From: Croceitalea dokdonensis DOKDO 023
GTDB taxonomy: Bacteria; Bacteroidota; Bacteroidia; Flavobacteriales; Flavobacteriaceae
DNA: 64,000 nucleotides
Reading direction: 5' to 3'
NCBI RefSeq assembly: GCF_001306415.1
Contig: NZ_LDJX01000001.1
Coordinates: forward strand, 372,001 to 436,000
Position numbers and translations under genes: made by a program. Positions 9,336 through 17,673 of this stretch are shown piece after piece (the first letter of the stretch is position 1; each line of letters begins with the position of its first letter). The notes beneath the pieces were generated by a model. It was not told the DNA's origin. It did not search any database and was given only the letters and a program-made list of their open reading frames with translations.

Positions 9336-10925
9336 TTAGTACCCTCGTTCCTTCATTTGTTGCAATAGTTTCCTGAAACCCAATGCCACCCCATTGGTCC
9401 AACCAAAACCATCCTGTGTTTCATATTCCCCGCCGCCGGACAGCAGTGTCAGGTCTTCAACATTGTATTTTTCCATCATTTTACCAGTATCCTTATAGAC
9501 TTTTTCGTTAAGGGCAAGCCAGCGCAGCATGATATCCTTAGCCTCCTCCACGTACCCATATTTTAAGAGCCCATTTACAGCAATCCATTGTAAGGGTGCC
9601 CAACCGTTGGGGGCATCCCATTGTTGGCCAGAATGTTTTAGGGTGGTGACCAAACCTCCTGGCTTTAAAAAAACATGCATCAATTTATCCTTTACCATGG
9701 CTGCCTGGTCTTGGGTGGCGATGCCAAAAAATAGTGGATAAGCTCCCGCCAAGGTAAGTTCATCGGTACTTTGCCCTCGTTGAAAATTAAAATCCATATA
9801 ATATGCCTTTTCCTTGTTCCACAAATAGGCGTTGATTAATTCCTTTCGCAGGGCGGCTCGTTTACCATAGTGGACCGCTGACTCCATATCTTGGTTTAAA
9901 ACTGCTATTTGCTCCAGCGTATGTTCCAAATTGTACAGTAAACAATTTAGGTCAACGGGTAAGATTGCCGTGGTATTTGTGCTGGAAAAATTCTCATCCT
10001 CAGCATACCATCTAGAACTAAAATCCCAACCAGATTCCGCTGCAGATCGCAAATCTTGGTACAGTTGGGCTTTTTTAGCAAGGCTTTCTACCTCTTTGGC
10101 CAAATGGATGTCTTCTTTATAAGCCTCTGGCCTAGGGGTGTTTGCGGTGTCGTAGTACCTATTCATAAGGCCTCCACCGCTCATTTGTACCACATGCCGG
10201 TCTGCCCAGTAAGGCCTATCAATGCTTTCATGTTTCATAAAGTAGTTATATTCCTTTTCCAAACTTTGGTAATACGGTAGCATAAGTTCTTGTTGGTTTT
10301 GGGCTAGGGCGACCACCATCATGGAAAAAAAAGGCGGTTGCGAACGCGATAGGTAATAATCTCTTGTACCATTTGGTATAAAACCTATGGAATCAACTAA
10401 AAAAGCAAAGTTGTCCACCATGCTTTTGGCAAGGTCATGCCTGTCTGCGGCAAGGAGACCCTCCATGGTAAAATAACTATCCCAATAATAGATTTCTTGA
10501 AAGCGTCCACCGGGAACCACATATTTTTTTGGCAGCGGAATCCGGGAAGCGTTCAATAAGGCCACATCAGGCCCCCGGGTCAACTTGTCCCACATCTGTT
10601 CTATATGCTCATACATGGTGTTGGTGGTATCCGTTTTAATGTTGAGCGATGCCATGGAGCGATCTTCAAAATTAGCTTCTACAAAGGCCTTTAAATCAAA
10701 ATCAGCATTATCCTTAGCGTTTAGATATTCCGATTCCAAAATCGTATATGATTTTTTGGGCACTAAATCCACGAAGGTTTTGGAATCTTTATACAGGGCT
10801 GCCAATTGTACGTCTTTAAATAATTGGGTTCGGTAAGGATCAACCGCTTTTAGCTCCACTTTTTCCTGCTTGCAGGAAAAGAAACTACCTAGCATAATTA
10901 GGACTATTAAAATACGTGCAGTCAT
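9336..10925 (-). CDS. treA: Alpha,alpha-trehalase (GH37), probably periplasmic
   Basis: The 529-aa product hydrolyses trehalose to two glucose molecules. Both GH37 signatures are present: PGGRFQEIYYWDSY at residues 138-151 and QQWDAPNGWAPLQW near residue 440; the late GGGEYETQDGFGWTNG motif with the catalytic base region is also intact. The N-terminus (MLGSFFSC) is a lipobox, so the enzyme is likely a periplasm-facing lipoprotein and not the cytoplasmic TreF type. Length matches the family. It is divergent from a GntR-family regulator gene and shares with it a 78-bp intergenic region containing a perfect palindrome, so it may be that regulator's target. Confidence 0.93.
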   Translation of the reverse strand: MTARILIVLIMLGSFFSCKQEKVELKAVDPYRTQLFKDVQLAALYKDSKTFVDLVPKKSYTILESEYLNAKDNADFDLKAFVEANFEDRSMASLNIKTDTTNTMYEHIEQMWDKLTRGPDVALLNASRIPLPKKYVVPGGRFQEIYYWDSYFTMEGLLAADRHDLAKSMVDNFAFLVDSIGFIPNGTRDYYLSRSQPPFFSMMVVALAQNQQELMLPYYQSLEKEYNYFMKHESIDRPYWADRHVVQMSGGGLMNRYYDTANTPRPEAYKEDIHLAKEVESLAKKAQLYQDLRSAAESGWDFSSRWYAEDENFSSTNTTAILPVDLNCLLYNLEHTLEQIAVLNQDMESAVHYGKRAALRKELINAYLWNKEKAYYMDFNFQRGQSTDELTLAGAYPLFFGIATQDQAAMVKDKLMHVFLKPGGLVTTLKHSGQQWDAPNGWAPLQWIAVNGLLKYGYVEEAKDIMLRWLALNEKVYKDTGKMMEKYNVEDLTLLSGGGEYETQDGFGWTNGVALGFRKLLQQMKERGY

Positions 10926-10986
10926 AAATCTTATTGGGTTTTAGTTGGAAATATAAGGCAATATTGCGGAATTATTGTAGTTTTAA

Positions 10987-10998
10987 ATCGTATACGAT
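10987..10998. promoter_or_regulatory. Perfect 12-bp palindrome, putative GntR/FCD operator
   Basis: ATCGTATACGAT is a perfect palindrome with the GTATAC core typical of FadR/FCD-subfamily operators. It ends 5 bases before the gntR ATG (11004) and lies about 62 bases upstream of the divergent trehalase start. Autoregulation is likely by position; control of the trehalase is inference. Confidence 0.6.
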
Positions 10999-11003
10999 GT
11001 TAT

Positions 11004-11678
11004 ATGGCGGGTACTAAAGTATTGAGAAACCAAGTGAAGCGGCACTTGTTGGAACAGATAAGGCGACAGGAACTGCGAATTGGCAAAACCATTAATTTAG
11101 CGAAGCTTGCCAGGGAAATAGGGATTAGCGTTACCCCCATCCGTGAGGCCTTGAGCCAGTTGGAACAGTCTAGAATTGTCGTTGCCGTTCCCAACCGGGG
11201 TTTTTTGATTCCGGAACTGAGCCTTCAGGAAGCCACTAACCTATATGAAACCGTTGCCCAATTGGAAGTCCTTGCTTTGGAACAAACCACTTTTGACCAA
11301 AAAGTTGTTGGACAGTTAAAACGCGAACTTTTAACATGGCAAGCAAGTATCACCCCAACGGCAAGGTTAGCATCAAGGGTTCGTTTCCATGACTGCTTAA
11401 TTTCCAATTGCCCCAACCAACTATTGATTTCCATCATCAAGGAGTTGGAAACCCGCATTGTGTTTTATGAACAATTATTGATTACCGACCCTAAGTTTTA
11501 CGAACAGGCAGACCAGCAAAACGAGGCCATTGTTAGCGCCATAGAAGAGGACAATAAACCAACGGCAGCGTTGATCTTAAAAATGAACTGGATGGGCATC
11601 GCCGAGCATATCAAAAGTAGGTTGCTTTTGGATTATGACGTTCAGCATTACACAATAGAACCTAATGAAGAGCGTTAA
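11004..11678 (+). CDS. GntR-family regulator, FCD subfamily
   Basis: The 224-aa product has an N-terminal winged helix-turn-helix (residues ~10-70; recognition helix region EIGISVTPIREALSQLE) and a C-terminal all-helical FCD ligand-binding domain (residues ~80-215, with the metal/ligand-type histidines in FHDCL and near the end). FCD regulators normally sense organic acids, sugars acids or related metabolites and repress neighbouring catabolic genes. The start is fixed by the palindrome directly upstream. Divergent to the trehalase gene and co-directional with a 56-codon ORF overlapping its stop. Ligand unknown. Confidence 0.92.
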   Translation: MAGTKVLRNQVKRHLLEQIRRQELRIGKTINLAKLAREIGISVTPIREALSQLEQSRIVVAVPNRGFLIPELSLQEATNLYETVAQLEVLALEQTTFDQKVVGQLKRELLTWQASITPTARLASRVRFHDCLISNCPNQLLISIIKELETRIVFYEQLLITDPKFYEQADQQNEAIVSAIEEDNKPTAALILKMNWMGIAEHIKSRLLLDYDVQHYTIEPNEER

Positions 11679-11835
11679 TAATACGATGCAATATCTAAAC
11701 CAAAACATAGAGGCCTTGGCCAAAAAAAGACGACCCTCCTTGGTCCGAAAGCAAATTGCCTGTGGTATTTTTCAAGAAACCGCAGAAAGGTCTTTTGCAA
11801 GAAGGGAAACCAAGCCAAACGATCGGGGCCGCTAA
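11665..11835 (+). CDS. Small basic ORF overlapping the regulator stop
   Basis: A 56-codon frame starts inside the last codons of the gntR gene (ATG at 11665, or at 11686 for 49 aa) and ends in TAA at 11833-11835, overlapping the stop of the convergent LURP gene by 4 bases. The product is basic and Arg/Lys/Gln-rich (core QNIEALAKKRRPSLVRKQIA) and has no membrane segment. It fills a gap of 153 bp exactly and is translationally placed like a coupled gene. I do not recognise it; it could be a conserved small protein or chance. Confidence 0.4.
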   Translation: MKSVNNTMQYLNQNIEALAKKRRPSLVRKQIACGIFQETAERSFARRETKPNDRGR

Positions 11836-12428
11836 CCGCGTTGTCTCTCCAACAGCACCATCATCATGAGGCTGAGCATAATCCTGTGGTCATCATCGGA
11901 ATCGGTCTCGTGGAGTTGATTTACCCTAAAACGCCTACCAAAGAACGAAGCTTCCTTTTTAAGGCGAAACATTGCTTTGCCCTGCAGGTCCGTCACCAAA
12001 TAACTGGGGTTAAACATATATCCCGTAAAAATACTTAGGATTGGAATTTGTCCAAAAATACCGTCCATTACCTTTACCCAGGTATTTTCCTCACGAATGG
12101 TATATTGCAGTTTTTCTTTGTCATCAATGATTTGATAATGAGCCTTCCATAAAGACGCCCAGCCTTTGCGGGCAACTTTCCCCAATCTATTCCCTTTATC
12201 ATCCGTAAACAGGTACGCTGTGGAAAAATCTATCCATTTGTCCGCTTTTATGCGGTAGTTCACTTCTGTTTTAGTGGTATCCGAGAAAACATCAATCGCT
12301 TCCTTGAATTTAAACAGCTTTTGCCGAACATAGGCTAAAGTGGCTCCACTTGCATCCGTAGCCACAAAATCATTGGAAATAGTACCAATTTTAAATTCAA
12401 AGGAAACCGGAAAATTAAGGTCTTTCAT
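11832..12428 (-). CDS. LURP-one/tubby-C-terminal-like protein
   Basis: Starting at 12428 (MKDLNFPVSF) the product is 198 aa and consists almost entirely of alternating beta strands with one hydrophobic helix (FGQIPILSIFTGYMF), the pattern of the LURP-one-related/YxjI (tubby C-terminal-like) fold. Repeats such as TLAYVRQKLFKFKEAIDVF and NRLGKVARKGWASLW fit that family. The longer reading frame to 12515 would overlap mocA and gives no better start. It is the last gene of the molybdenum-cofactor operon, 8 bp after mocA. The family's bacterial role is unknown (possibly membrane or phosphoinositide-like binding). Confidence 0.7.
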   Translation of the reverse strand: MKDLNFPVSFEFKIGTISNDFVATDASGATLAYVRQKLFKFKEAIDVFSDTTKTEVNYRIKADKWIDFSTAYLFTDDKGNRLGKVARKGWASLWKAHYQIIDDKEKLQYTIREENTWVKVMDGIFGQIPILSIFTGYMFNPSYLVTDLQGKAMFRLKKEASFFGRRFRVNQLHETDSDDDHRIMLSLMMMVLLERQRG

Positions 12429-12436
12429 TTTTACGT

Positions 12437-13021
12437 TTATTTTGGTCGATAGGTTTGATAATCCAATGGTGTATCTATGTCCACTGATGTACCTTCTGGA
12501 TTCAAAACGATGCATTCTTTTTTGTATGTATTGATGATATACCTTGCGCCAATATCCTGTTGCAATTGGATTAATTCCGTTGCCAAATTAACAGCAAATA
12601 TGGCAGGTACCCCCACCTTTATATCATATTGGGTGGCCACGATACGGCAAGGGTTAGAAGTAAAGGTCGTAATCATTTGTTTATAGAAGGAAACGGAAAG
12701 CAACGGCTGATCGGCCAACATGATCAGTACAGCAGAGAAGTTATCCAATGGAATTTTTGATATTCCCGTAGATATGGAACTGCCAAGTCCATTGGACCAT
12801 TTTTTGTTGTTAATTATACTGACCGGTTCGTTTTTAATGGCTTCAGCAATCAGGTCGCCATGGGCACCAAGCACTACAAAAACGTCCTTTGATACTTGTT
12901 TTGCCGTTCCGATAGCCTGCTCCAATAAAGTAGCATCCTTCCATGGAAGCAACTGTTTAGGACGGCCCATACGGCTAGATTCCCCTGCTGCTAAAATCAA
13001 TATGGCTATGCGATTGTCCAC
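12437..13021 (-). CDS. mocA: Molybdenum cofactor cytidylyltransferase-like protein
   Basis: The 194-aa product is a Rossmann-like nucleotidyltransferase with the MobA/MocA signature LILAAGESSRMGRPKQLLPW at residues 7-26 (written here as its key residues LAAG, SRMG, PKQLL). MocA transfers CMP from CTP to molybdopterin, giving the MCD form of the cofactor used by xanthine-dehydrogenase-family enzymes. The Pro-Lys-Gln after SRMG-x is characteristic of MocA-like proteins, whereas MobA has KDK. The context (xdhC directly upstream with a 1-base stop/start overlap, IorAB-type hydroxylase in the operon) fits this function. Confidence 0.85.
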   Translation of the reverse strand: MDNRIAILILAAGESSRMGRPKQLLPWKDATLLEQAIGTAKQVSKDVFVVLGAHGDLIAEAIKNEPVSIINNKKWSNGLGSSISTGISKIPLDNFSAVLIMLADQPLLSVSFYKQMITTFTSNPCRIVATQYDIKVGVPAIFAVNLATELIQLQQDIGARYIINTYKKECIVLNPEGTSVDIDTPLDYQTYRPK

Positions 13022-14025
13022 TAATGAATGTTTCCTTTTTTGTTCTTCAATGGGGCTGGGGTTTTGTTTCGGGTAACGGCCAATATTTCGGCAATAATCG
13101 CAATGGCAATTTCTTCTGGGGTTTCCGCTCCAATATCCAATCCCGCTGGCCCTTGAATACGGTCCAAGAACTCAGGAGAAATATCAGCTGTCTTTTCAAT
13201 CAGTTCATGAAATAATTTTTCCCGACGCCTTACCGGTCCCAGCAAGCCAATATAGGCTAGCTCAGCATCCTTTAAGGCCGATAAATACAGAAAATCCTTT
13301 GCATAACTGTGTGTCATGACAATTACTGCCGTTTCTGTGTCCAACGGCATGTCCAACAACTTGGTATCTTGGGAAAACAGCGCTTGGGCACCTGGAAAAT
13401 TATCCAGAGTTTTTTCCTCTTTTTCATCTGCAACGACCAGCACCTCCCACCCCATTGCAGCGGTTATTTTTACCAAGGATAACGCGTCATGCTCCGCCCC
13501 TATCACCACCAATCTTTGGCAAGGCTTCAGCTGTTGCCGGAATAATTGCGCATTGGGGAAGGGTACAAATCCTTTTTGCAACCCATAAAGCGCATCATTT
13601 AAACGAATGACGGAACCAAAACCCCTGTTGCTGGTCTCTTTTTTTTCAAAATAACTGATAATTTCGATTTCTCCCCGTTGCTTTATAGTTTCCGCAATAG
13701 CATCCACTACTAGGGTATCAAGCTTAAAAGGTTCAAGTAAAATGTGTAAAATACCTTCACAACCCAAGCGATAGCGACCGTCATATGTCATCATTTTTGC
13801 GATACCGTTAGTGAAAACGGACATCGCCTGCCGCATAACCTCTTTCTCCACACATCCACCACTTACGGCACCTTCCATTTCACCATTTTCCAAAAGGAGC
13901 ATACGTACCCCGGGCCTTCGGTAGGAAGAACCCTGCAGGTGTACCACGGTTGCCAATACACATGGGGTGCCCGCCTTTTGAGCTTGTGAGTAGGCTTCCA
14001 AAATTCGTTTGAGTTCGTGCGTCAT
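13021..14025 (-). CDS. XdhC/CoxI-family molybdoenzyme maturation protein
   Basis: The 334-aa product has the XdhC_CoxI N-terminal domain (residues 10-80: CVLATVVHLQGSSYRRPG and GAVSGGCVEKEV, including the conserved cysteine of GGCVE) and a C-terminal Rossmann NAD-binding-like domain (RLVVIGAEHDALSLVKI near residue 170). XdhC binds the molybdenum cofactor, is involved in its sulfuration, and inserts it into xanthine-dehydrogenase-family enzymes. The gene overlaps moeA by 4 bases (ATGA) and mocA by 1, so the three are surely co-translated. Confidence 0.93.
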   Translation of the reverse strand: MTHELKRILEAYSQAQKAGTPCVLATVVHLQGSSYRRPGVRMLLLENGEMEGAVSGGCVEKEVMRQAMSVFTNGIAKMMTYDGRYRLGCEGILHILLEPFKLDTLVVDAIAETIKQRGEIEIISYFEKKETSNRGFGSVIRLNDALYGLQKGFVPFPNAQLFRQQLKPCQRLVVIGAEHDALSLVKITAAMGWEVLVVADEKEEKTLDNFPGAQALFSQDTKLLDMPLDTETAVIVMTHSYAKDFLYLSALKDAELAYIGLLGPVRRREKLFHELIEKTADISPEFLDRIQGPAGLDIGAETPEEIAIAIIAEILAVTRNKTPAPLKNKKGNIH

Positions 14026-15224
14026 AAAAATGGCTTTCTCGTTGGGATAAAAGGAACTTGGCTTCCTTTACCATAATTTTTTTGAGGCTCAAAACGCAAG
14101 AGGCCATTTGACTTGGTAAGGCTTGTTAAATCCCCAGAACCGTTGCCAGCAATCAATTGGGCATGCAGCCTGCCAGAAACTGCACTTACCTTTGCACGTG
14201 CAAAACGTGTGAGGTCTGTTGGGTTATCAAAGTCATTGTTCAGAAGGACCTGTATTTCTTGTTTAGTTGAAAGACCTGTACATTGGTTAAGCCACGGTAA
14301 AAAATAAATATGATAATTGGCAAAAGTGGACGCTGGGTTACCTGGAAAAGCGAATATGGTAGTTGCCAACGTTTCATGCCTTCCAAACCAAAAAGGCTTA
14401 CCTGGTCGCTGTTTTACCCTGTGAAACACCTTTTTTACGCCAAGTGCGTCAAAAGCTTCTGGTAGATAATCATATTTTCCCTTAGAAACACCGCCACTGA
14501 GCAACAGCACATCATAATCCAACAACAATTGTTTTAATTGTTTTACGGTATTGGCCTTATCGTCATTGATATGGACGACATTGGTTGGTATCCCCTGCTC
14601 TTTTAAAGCCGACTGTAGGGTGTAGGAGTTGGATTTTCTTATTTGATAGGGCGCCGGAACCTCTGCTACCCCAACCAACTCATCTCCCGTACTAACGATA
14701 CAGGCTTTTGGCATTTTTTTCACCGTAACCATTGCTTTGCCCACGGAGGCCAGCACCCCTATTTCTGCTGAACCAATCTTAATTCCTGCTGCTAAAACCA
14801 ATGACCCCTTAGGTTCATCACTTCCTTTGATGTGGATATTCTGTCCTTTTTTTACCTCCTTGATGATGCTGGCCGTGCCATCTTTGATATTCAGATGTTC
14901 GTACATAATAACCGTATCGGTTCCTTTGGGAAGCATGGCCCCTGTCATTACCTCAATACAGGCTGTTGCATTTAAAAGTGTTTTTTGTGGACTGCCCGCT
15001 GCGGCTATTTCTTGGATTGGAACGTCACGAACACCCAAATGATAAGCTTCAAAATTTATGGCAATTCCATCTTTGGTCACCCTATCAAAAGGAGGAAAAT
15101 CCCTATCTGCCATAACCTGCTCTGCCAAGATACATCCATTGGCTTGTTCCAAAGAAATGGAAATGGTTCCAAATCCTTGCGAATGGGCCAATACCTTTTC
15201 CAAAGCTTCTTGATGTGTTATCAT
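14022..15224 (-). CDS. moeA: Molybdopterin molybdotransferase MoeA
   Basis: The 400-aa product has the MoeA domain order: N-terminal domain with DRDFPPFDRVTKDGIAI (conserved PxFDxSxxDG), central MPT-binding domain with STGDELV and SNSYTLQSALKEQG, the LLLSGGVSKGKYDYLPEA active-site loop, and the C-terminal barrel with FAFPGNPASTF. It inserts molybdate into adenylylated molybdopterin. Full length for the family. Ten bases separate it from the TSUP gene upstream and it overlaps xdhC downstream. Confidence 0.95.
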   Translation of the reverse strand: MITHQEALEKVLAHSQGFGTISISLEQANGCILAEQVMADRDFPPFDRVTKDGIAINFEAYHLGVRDVPIQEIAAAGSPQKTLLNATACIEVMTGAMLPKGTDTVIMYEHLNIKDGTASIIKEVKKGQNIHIKGSDEPKGSLVLAAGIKIGSAEIGVLASVGKAMVTVKKMPKACIVSTGDELVGVAEVPAPYQIRKSNSYTLQSALKEQGIPTNVVHINDDKANTVKQLKQLLLDYDVLLLSGGVSKGKYDYLPEAFDALGVKKVFHRVKQRPGKPFWFGRHETLATTIFAFPGNPASTFANYHIYFLPWLNQCTGLSTKQEIQVLLNNDFDNPTDLTRFARAKVSAVSGRLHAQLIAGNGSGDLTSLTKSNGLLRFEPQKNYGKGSQVPFIPTRKPFL

Positions 15225-15234
15225 CTGTTTTTTA

Positions 15235-15984
15235 TCATCCGTTACTTAGCAATATCCGCAAACCTACCAACAATACCAAACCAGCGGTAAGTAAGCGTAT
15301 GGTTTTGGCAGAAAAGGATTTTATGCTCAGCCTTGTCCCTATCTGTCCACCCAATAAAACAGCCAATACCAGCAAAACGGTTTCCGGAACCAAGATCTTA
15401 AAGGTGTCCGCAAAAACCAGTCCGCCAAGGCCCGAAATGGAATTTACCAAAATAAAAAAACTAGATAGCGCGCCAATAACCAAGGGTTTGTCCCATTTTA
15501 AATAATGTAATATGGGTGCCAAAAAAATTCCTCCACCAATGCCCACTAGCCCAGACAACAACCCCACGGCGGCACCCAAGCCATAAGGCAAAACCTTCGG
15601 ATACATTTTAGGGGTCTTAGCCGGCCTTTGCAGTAAGGTCTGCAGAATTAAAAGGAAGGCCGCCAAAACAAGCGCAATCCCAAGAAGGATAAAAAATGTC
15701 CGTTCGGTTAGCCGGAAAGCGGCTCCAATAAAGGCCATTGGAACACTGGTAAGAACAAATGGCAAAAACTTTTTAAACAGAAAATATCCCTCTCTAAATA
15801 GCAAATAGCAACTACCGGAAACCACTACGATATTACAGAGTAAGGCGGTACTACGAATAACAAAAAAACTGGATAAAAAGAGGGCTAACAGCGCAAGATA
15901 ACTGGATCCCCCACCAAAACCTACAGAGGAATACAATAGCGCAATCCCAAAAAACAACAGGGCTACAAAAACTAATTCACCCAT
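15235..15984 (-). CDS. TSUP-family (TauE/SafE) transporter
   Basis: A ~249-aa membrane protein with about eight helices and the TSUP signatures GFGGGSSYLALLALF near the N-terminus and GLVGIGGGIFLAPIL in the second half. TSUP carriers move sulfite, sulfonates or other sulfur-containing or organic anions. The start at 15984 (MGELVF) leaves a 2-bp gap after moeB; an ATG at 15996 would overlap moeB by 10 bp and cannot be excluded. Its place inside a cofactor operon next to a MoeB-rhodanese suggests a link to sulfur supply or sulfite disposal; this is inference. Confidence 0.85.
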   Translation of the reverse strand: MGELVFVALLFFGIALLYSSVGFGGGSSYLALLALFLSSFFVIRSTALLCNIVVVSGSCYLLFREGYFLFKKFLPFVLTSVPMAFIGAAFRLTERTFFILLGIALVLAAFLLILQTLLQRPAKTPKMYPKVLPYGLGAAVGLLSGLVGIGGGIFLAPILHYLKWDKPLVIGALSSFFILVNSISGLGGLVFADTFKILVPETVLLVLAVLLGGQIGTRLSIKSFSAKTIRLLTAGLVLLVGLRILLSNG

Positions 15985-15986
15985 AG

Positions 15987-17045
15987 CTATGGACATAGCC
16001 TCATCATTTCATCCATTCCACCTTCCACCGAGGTGGCCTTAATGTTAGGATACCATTGTTTTAATAGCTGGCAAGCCATTTTACTACGCTTACCCGTTTG
16101 GCAAATAAGATACACTTCTTGGGCCACATCTAGTGCCTTGCTGTTTTGTTTCAATTCTGTAAGCGGAATGGATATGGCATTGGGCAGCCGATGCCCGGTA
16201 TTAAATTCATCTGCATTCCGGACATCTATAAGTTGAACGTTGCCCTGTAACTGTGCAAAGATTTCCGGGGCTATGGTTGACACCGACTCGCAACCATTAA
16301 AACCATAATTCTCAGATAGTTTTGAGATTTTGGCGTATATGGGATTTCTTTTAAAATAGATTTGCCTGCTACGCTGGCTCCATCCATCATAGATCAACAG
16401 CTTCCCGGTTAATACTTCTCCAATACCGCAAAGCACTTTTACCACCTCTAAGGCCTGCAGGTTTCCCACGATACCGGGTAAGACCCCCAAAATACCATTA
16501 TCATTGCAGTTGGGAATTTCGCGGACACTTGGCGCTTTGGGATACAAACAACGATAGGACGGACCATTTAAATAGTTAAAAACACTTACTTGGCCTTCAA
16601 AAGCGTGGAGGGCTCCGTAAACAAATGGTTTGTCCAAAAGCATACAAGCGTCGTTGATCAAATAACGCGTCGCAAAATTATCGGTCGCATCAACTACAAC
16701 ATCATATGCGGCAATAATATCCAAAGCATTTTCCACAGAAAGAAACATTTCGTAAACGGCGATGTCCGTTTCACTGTTTTGGGCGCTTAGCTTGGCTTTC
16801 GCAACCTTAACTTTTAGCTGCCCAACATCCAGTTCCGAATACAATACCTGCCGCTGTAGATTATTTAATTCAATTTGGTCCCCATCTACCAGACCCAGGC
16901 TGCCAACGCCCATAGCGTTAAGATATTGGGCGACGGGAACACCCAAACCACCTAGGCCCACGATTAAAACCTTGCCCACGGCTAGTTTTTCCTGCGCAGC
17001 CTGTCCAAAACCTTTGAGGTTTACGTGGCGTTTATACCGGCCCAT
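15987..17045 (-). CDS. moeB: MoeB/ThiF-type adenylyltransferase fused to rhodanese
   Basis: The 352-aa product is an E1-like enzyme: residues 1-240 hold the ThiF/MoeB ATP-binding loop GLGGLGVPVAQYLNAMGVG, the catalytic-site strand DATDNFATRYLIND, and GALHAFEGQVSVFN; residues ~255-350 are a rhodanese domain with active-site loop ICQTGKRSKMAC (Cys-Gln-Thr-Gly-Lys-Arg-Ser). It adenylates the C-terminal glycine of MoaD and may also deliver the sulfur itself, as in the eukaryotic MOCS3/Uba4 fusion. The usual zinc CxxC pair seen in E. coli MoeB is not evident. Five bases from mobA. Confidence 0.92.
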   Translation of the reverse strand: MGRYKRHVNLKGFGQAAQEKLAVGKVLIVGLGGLGVPVAQYLNAMGVGSLGLVDGDQIELNNLQRQVLYSELDVGQLKVKVAKAKLSAQNSETDIAVYEMFLSVENALDIIAAYDVVVDATDNFATRYLINDACMLLDKPFVYGALHAFEGQVSVFNYLNGPSYRCLYPKAPSVREIPNCNDNGILGVLPGIVGNLQALEVVKVLCGIGEVLTGKLLIYDGWSQRSRQIYFKRNPIYAKISKLSENYGFNGCESVSTIAPEIFAQLQGNVQLIDVRNADEFNTGHRLPNAISIPLTELKQNSKALDVAQEVYLICQTGKRSKMACQLLKQWYPNIKATSVEGGMDEMMRLCP

Positions 17046-17050
17046 CGTAC

Positions 17051-17632
17051 TTATTGGGTTTTAGATTTTGCAAATTCATATTCTTCTAAGGAATTGGCAT
17101 TGTACAAGGCTTCATCTTGTGTTGGAAATACCAATTTGGTATCGGAATGGATTAAAAATTTTCTTGGACAGGAGCTTTTGGCGGTTTTCATATAGGCCAT
17201 TGCCTCTCGGAGCCCTTTTGGTTCCCAAATGGCGACCAATGGTTCTGGCAATCCGCTTTTTTTTGTAGCAAAGGCTGTAGCAGTGCCATTGGTAGAACGC
17301 GCAGCGACCAATTGTGCCACCTCTTTCCCTGTCAATAATGGCAGGTCACAGGCCAATACCAACCATGCAACCTCTTTGTGTGCTTTATGGGCACTAAGAA
17401 TACTGTTGAGCGGCCCCCGGTATTCGTCTAAATCAACTATGGTTTGGGTAGCATCATCAAAAGCATGATGTTGTTCTGACCGGATACCGTAAAAGGTGCG
17501 TTCGCAATGTGTATCCGCTAGTTGGTAAAGGTATTCCCGTTGTGGAACACCATGATAATCCAACAGTCCCTTGTCCTTCCCCATTCTGGTGCTCTTTCCG
17601 CCCGCTAAAATAAGTCCGTATAAGCTGCTCAA
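17051..17632 (-). CDS. mobA: Molybdenum cofactor guanylyltransferase
   Basis: The 193-aa product shows the MobA signature LILAGGKSTRMGKDKGLL (residues 7-24), with the Lys-Asp-Lys of GMP-transferring enzymes, plus WLVLACDLPLLTG (metal-binding Asp) around residue 92. It makes the MGD dinucleotide form of the cofactor used by the DMSO-reductase family. Presence of both this gene and a mocA-like gene in one operon means both dinucleotide forms may be produced. Gap of 41 bp to moaA, 5 bp to moeB. Confidence 0.88.
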   Translation of the reverse strand: MSSLYGLILAGGKSTRMGKDKGLLDYHGVPQREYLYQLADTHCERTFYGIRSEQHHAFDDATQTIVDLDEYRGPLNSILSAHKAHKEVAWLVLACDLPLLTGKEVAQLVAARSTNGTATAFATKKSGLPEPLVAIWEPKGLREAMAYMKTAKSSCPRKFLIHSDTKLVFPTQDEALYNANSLEEYEFAKSKTQ

Positions 17633-17673
17633 ATCTTATCTGTTTTAGTTTAAATATGATACTACATACATGG

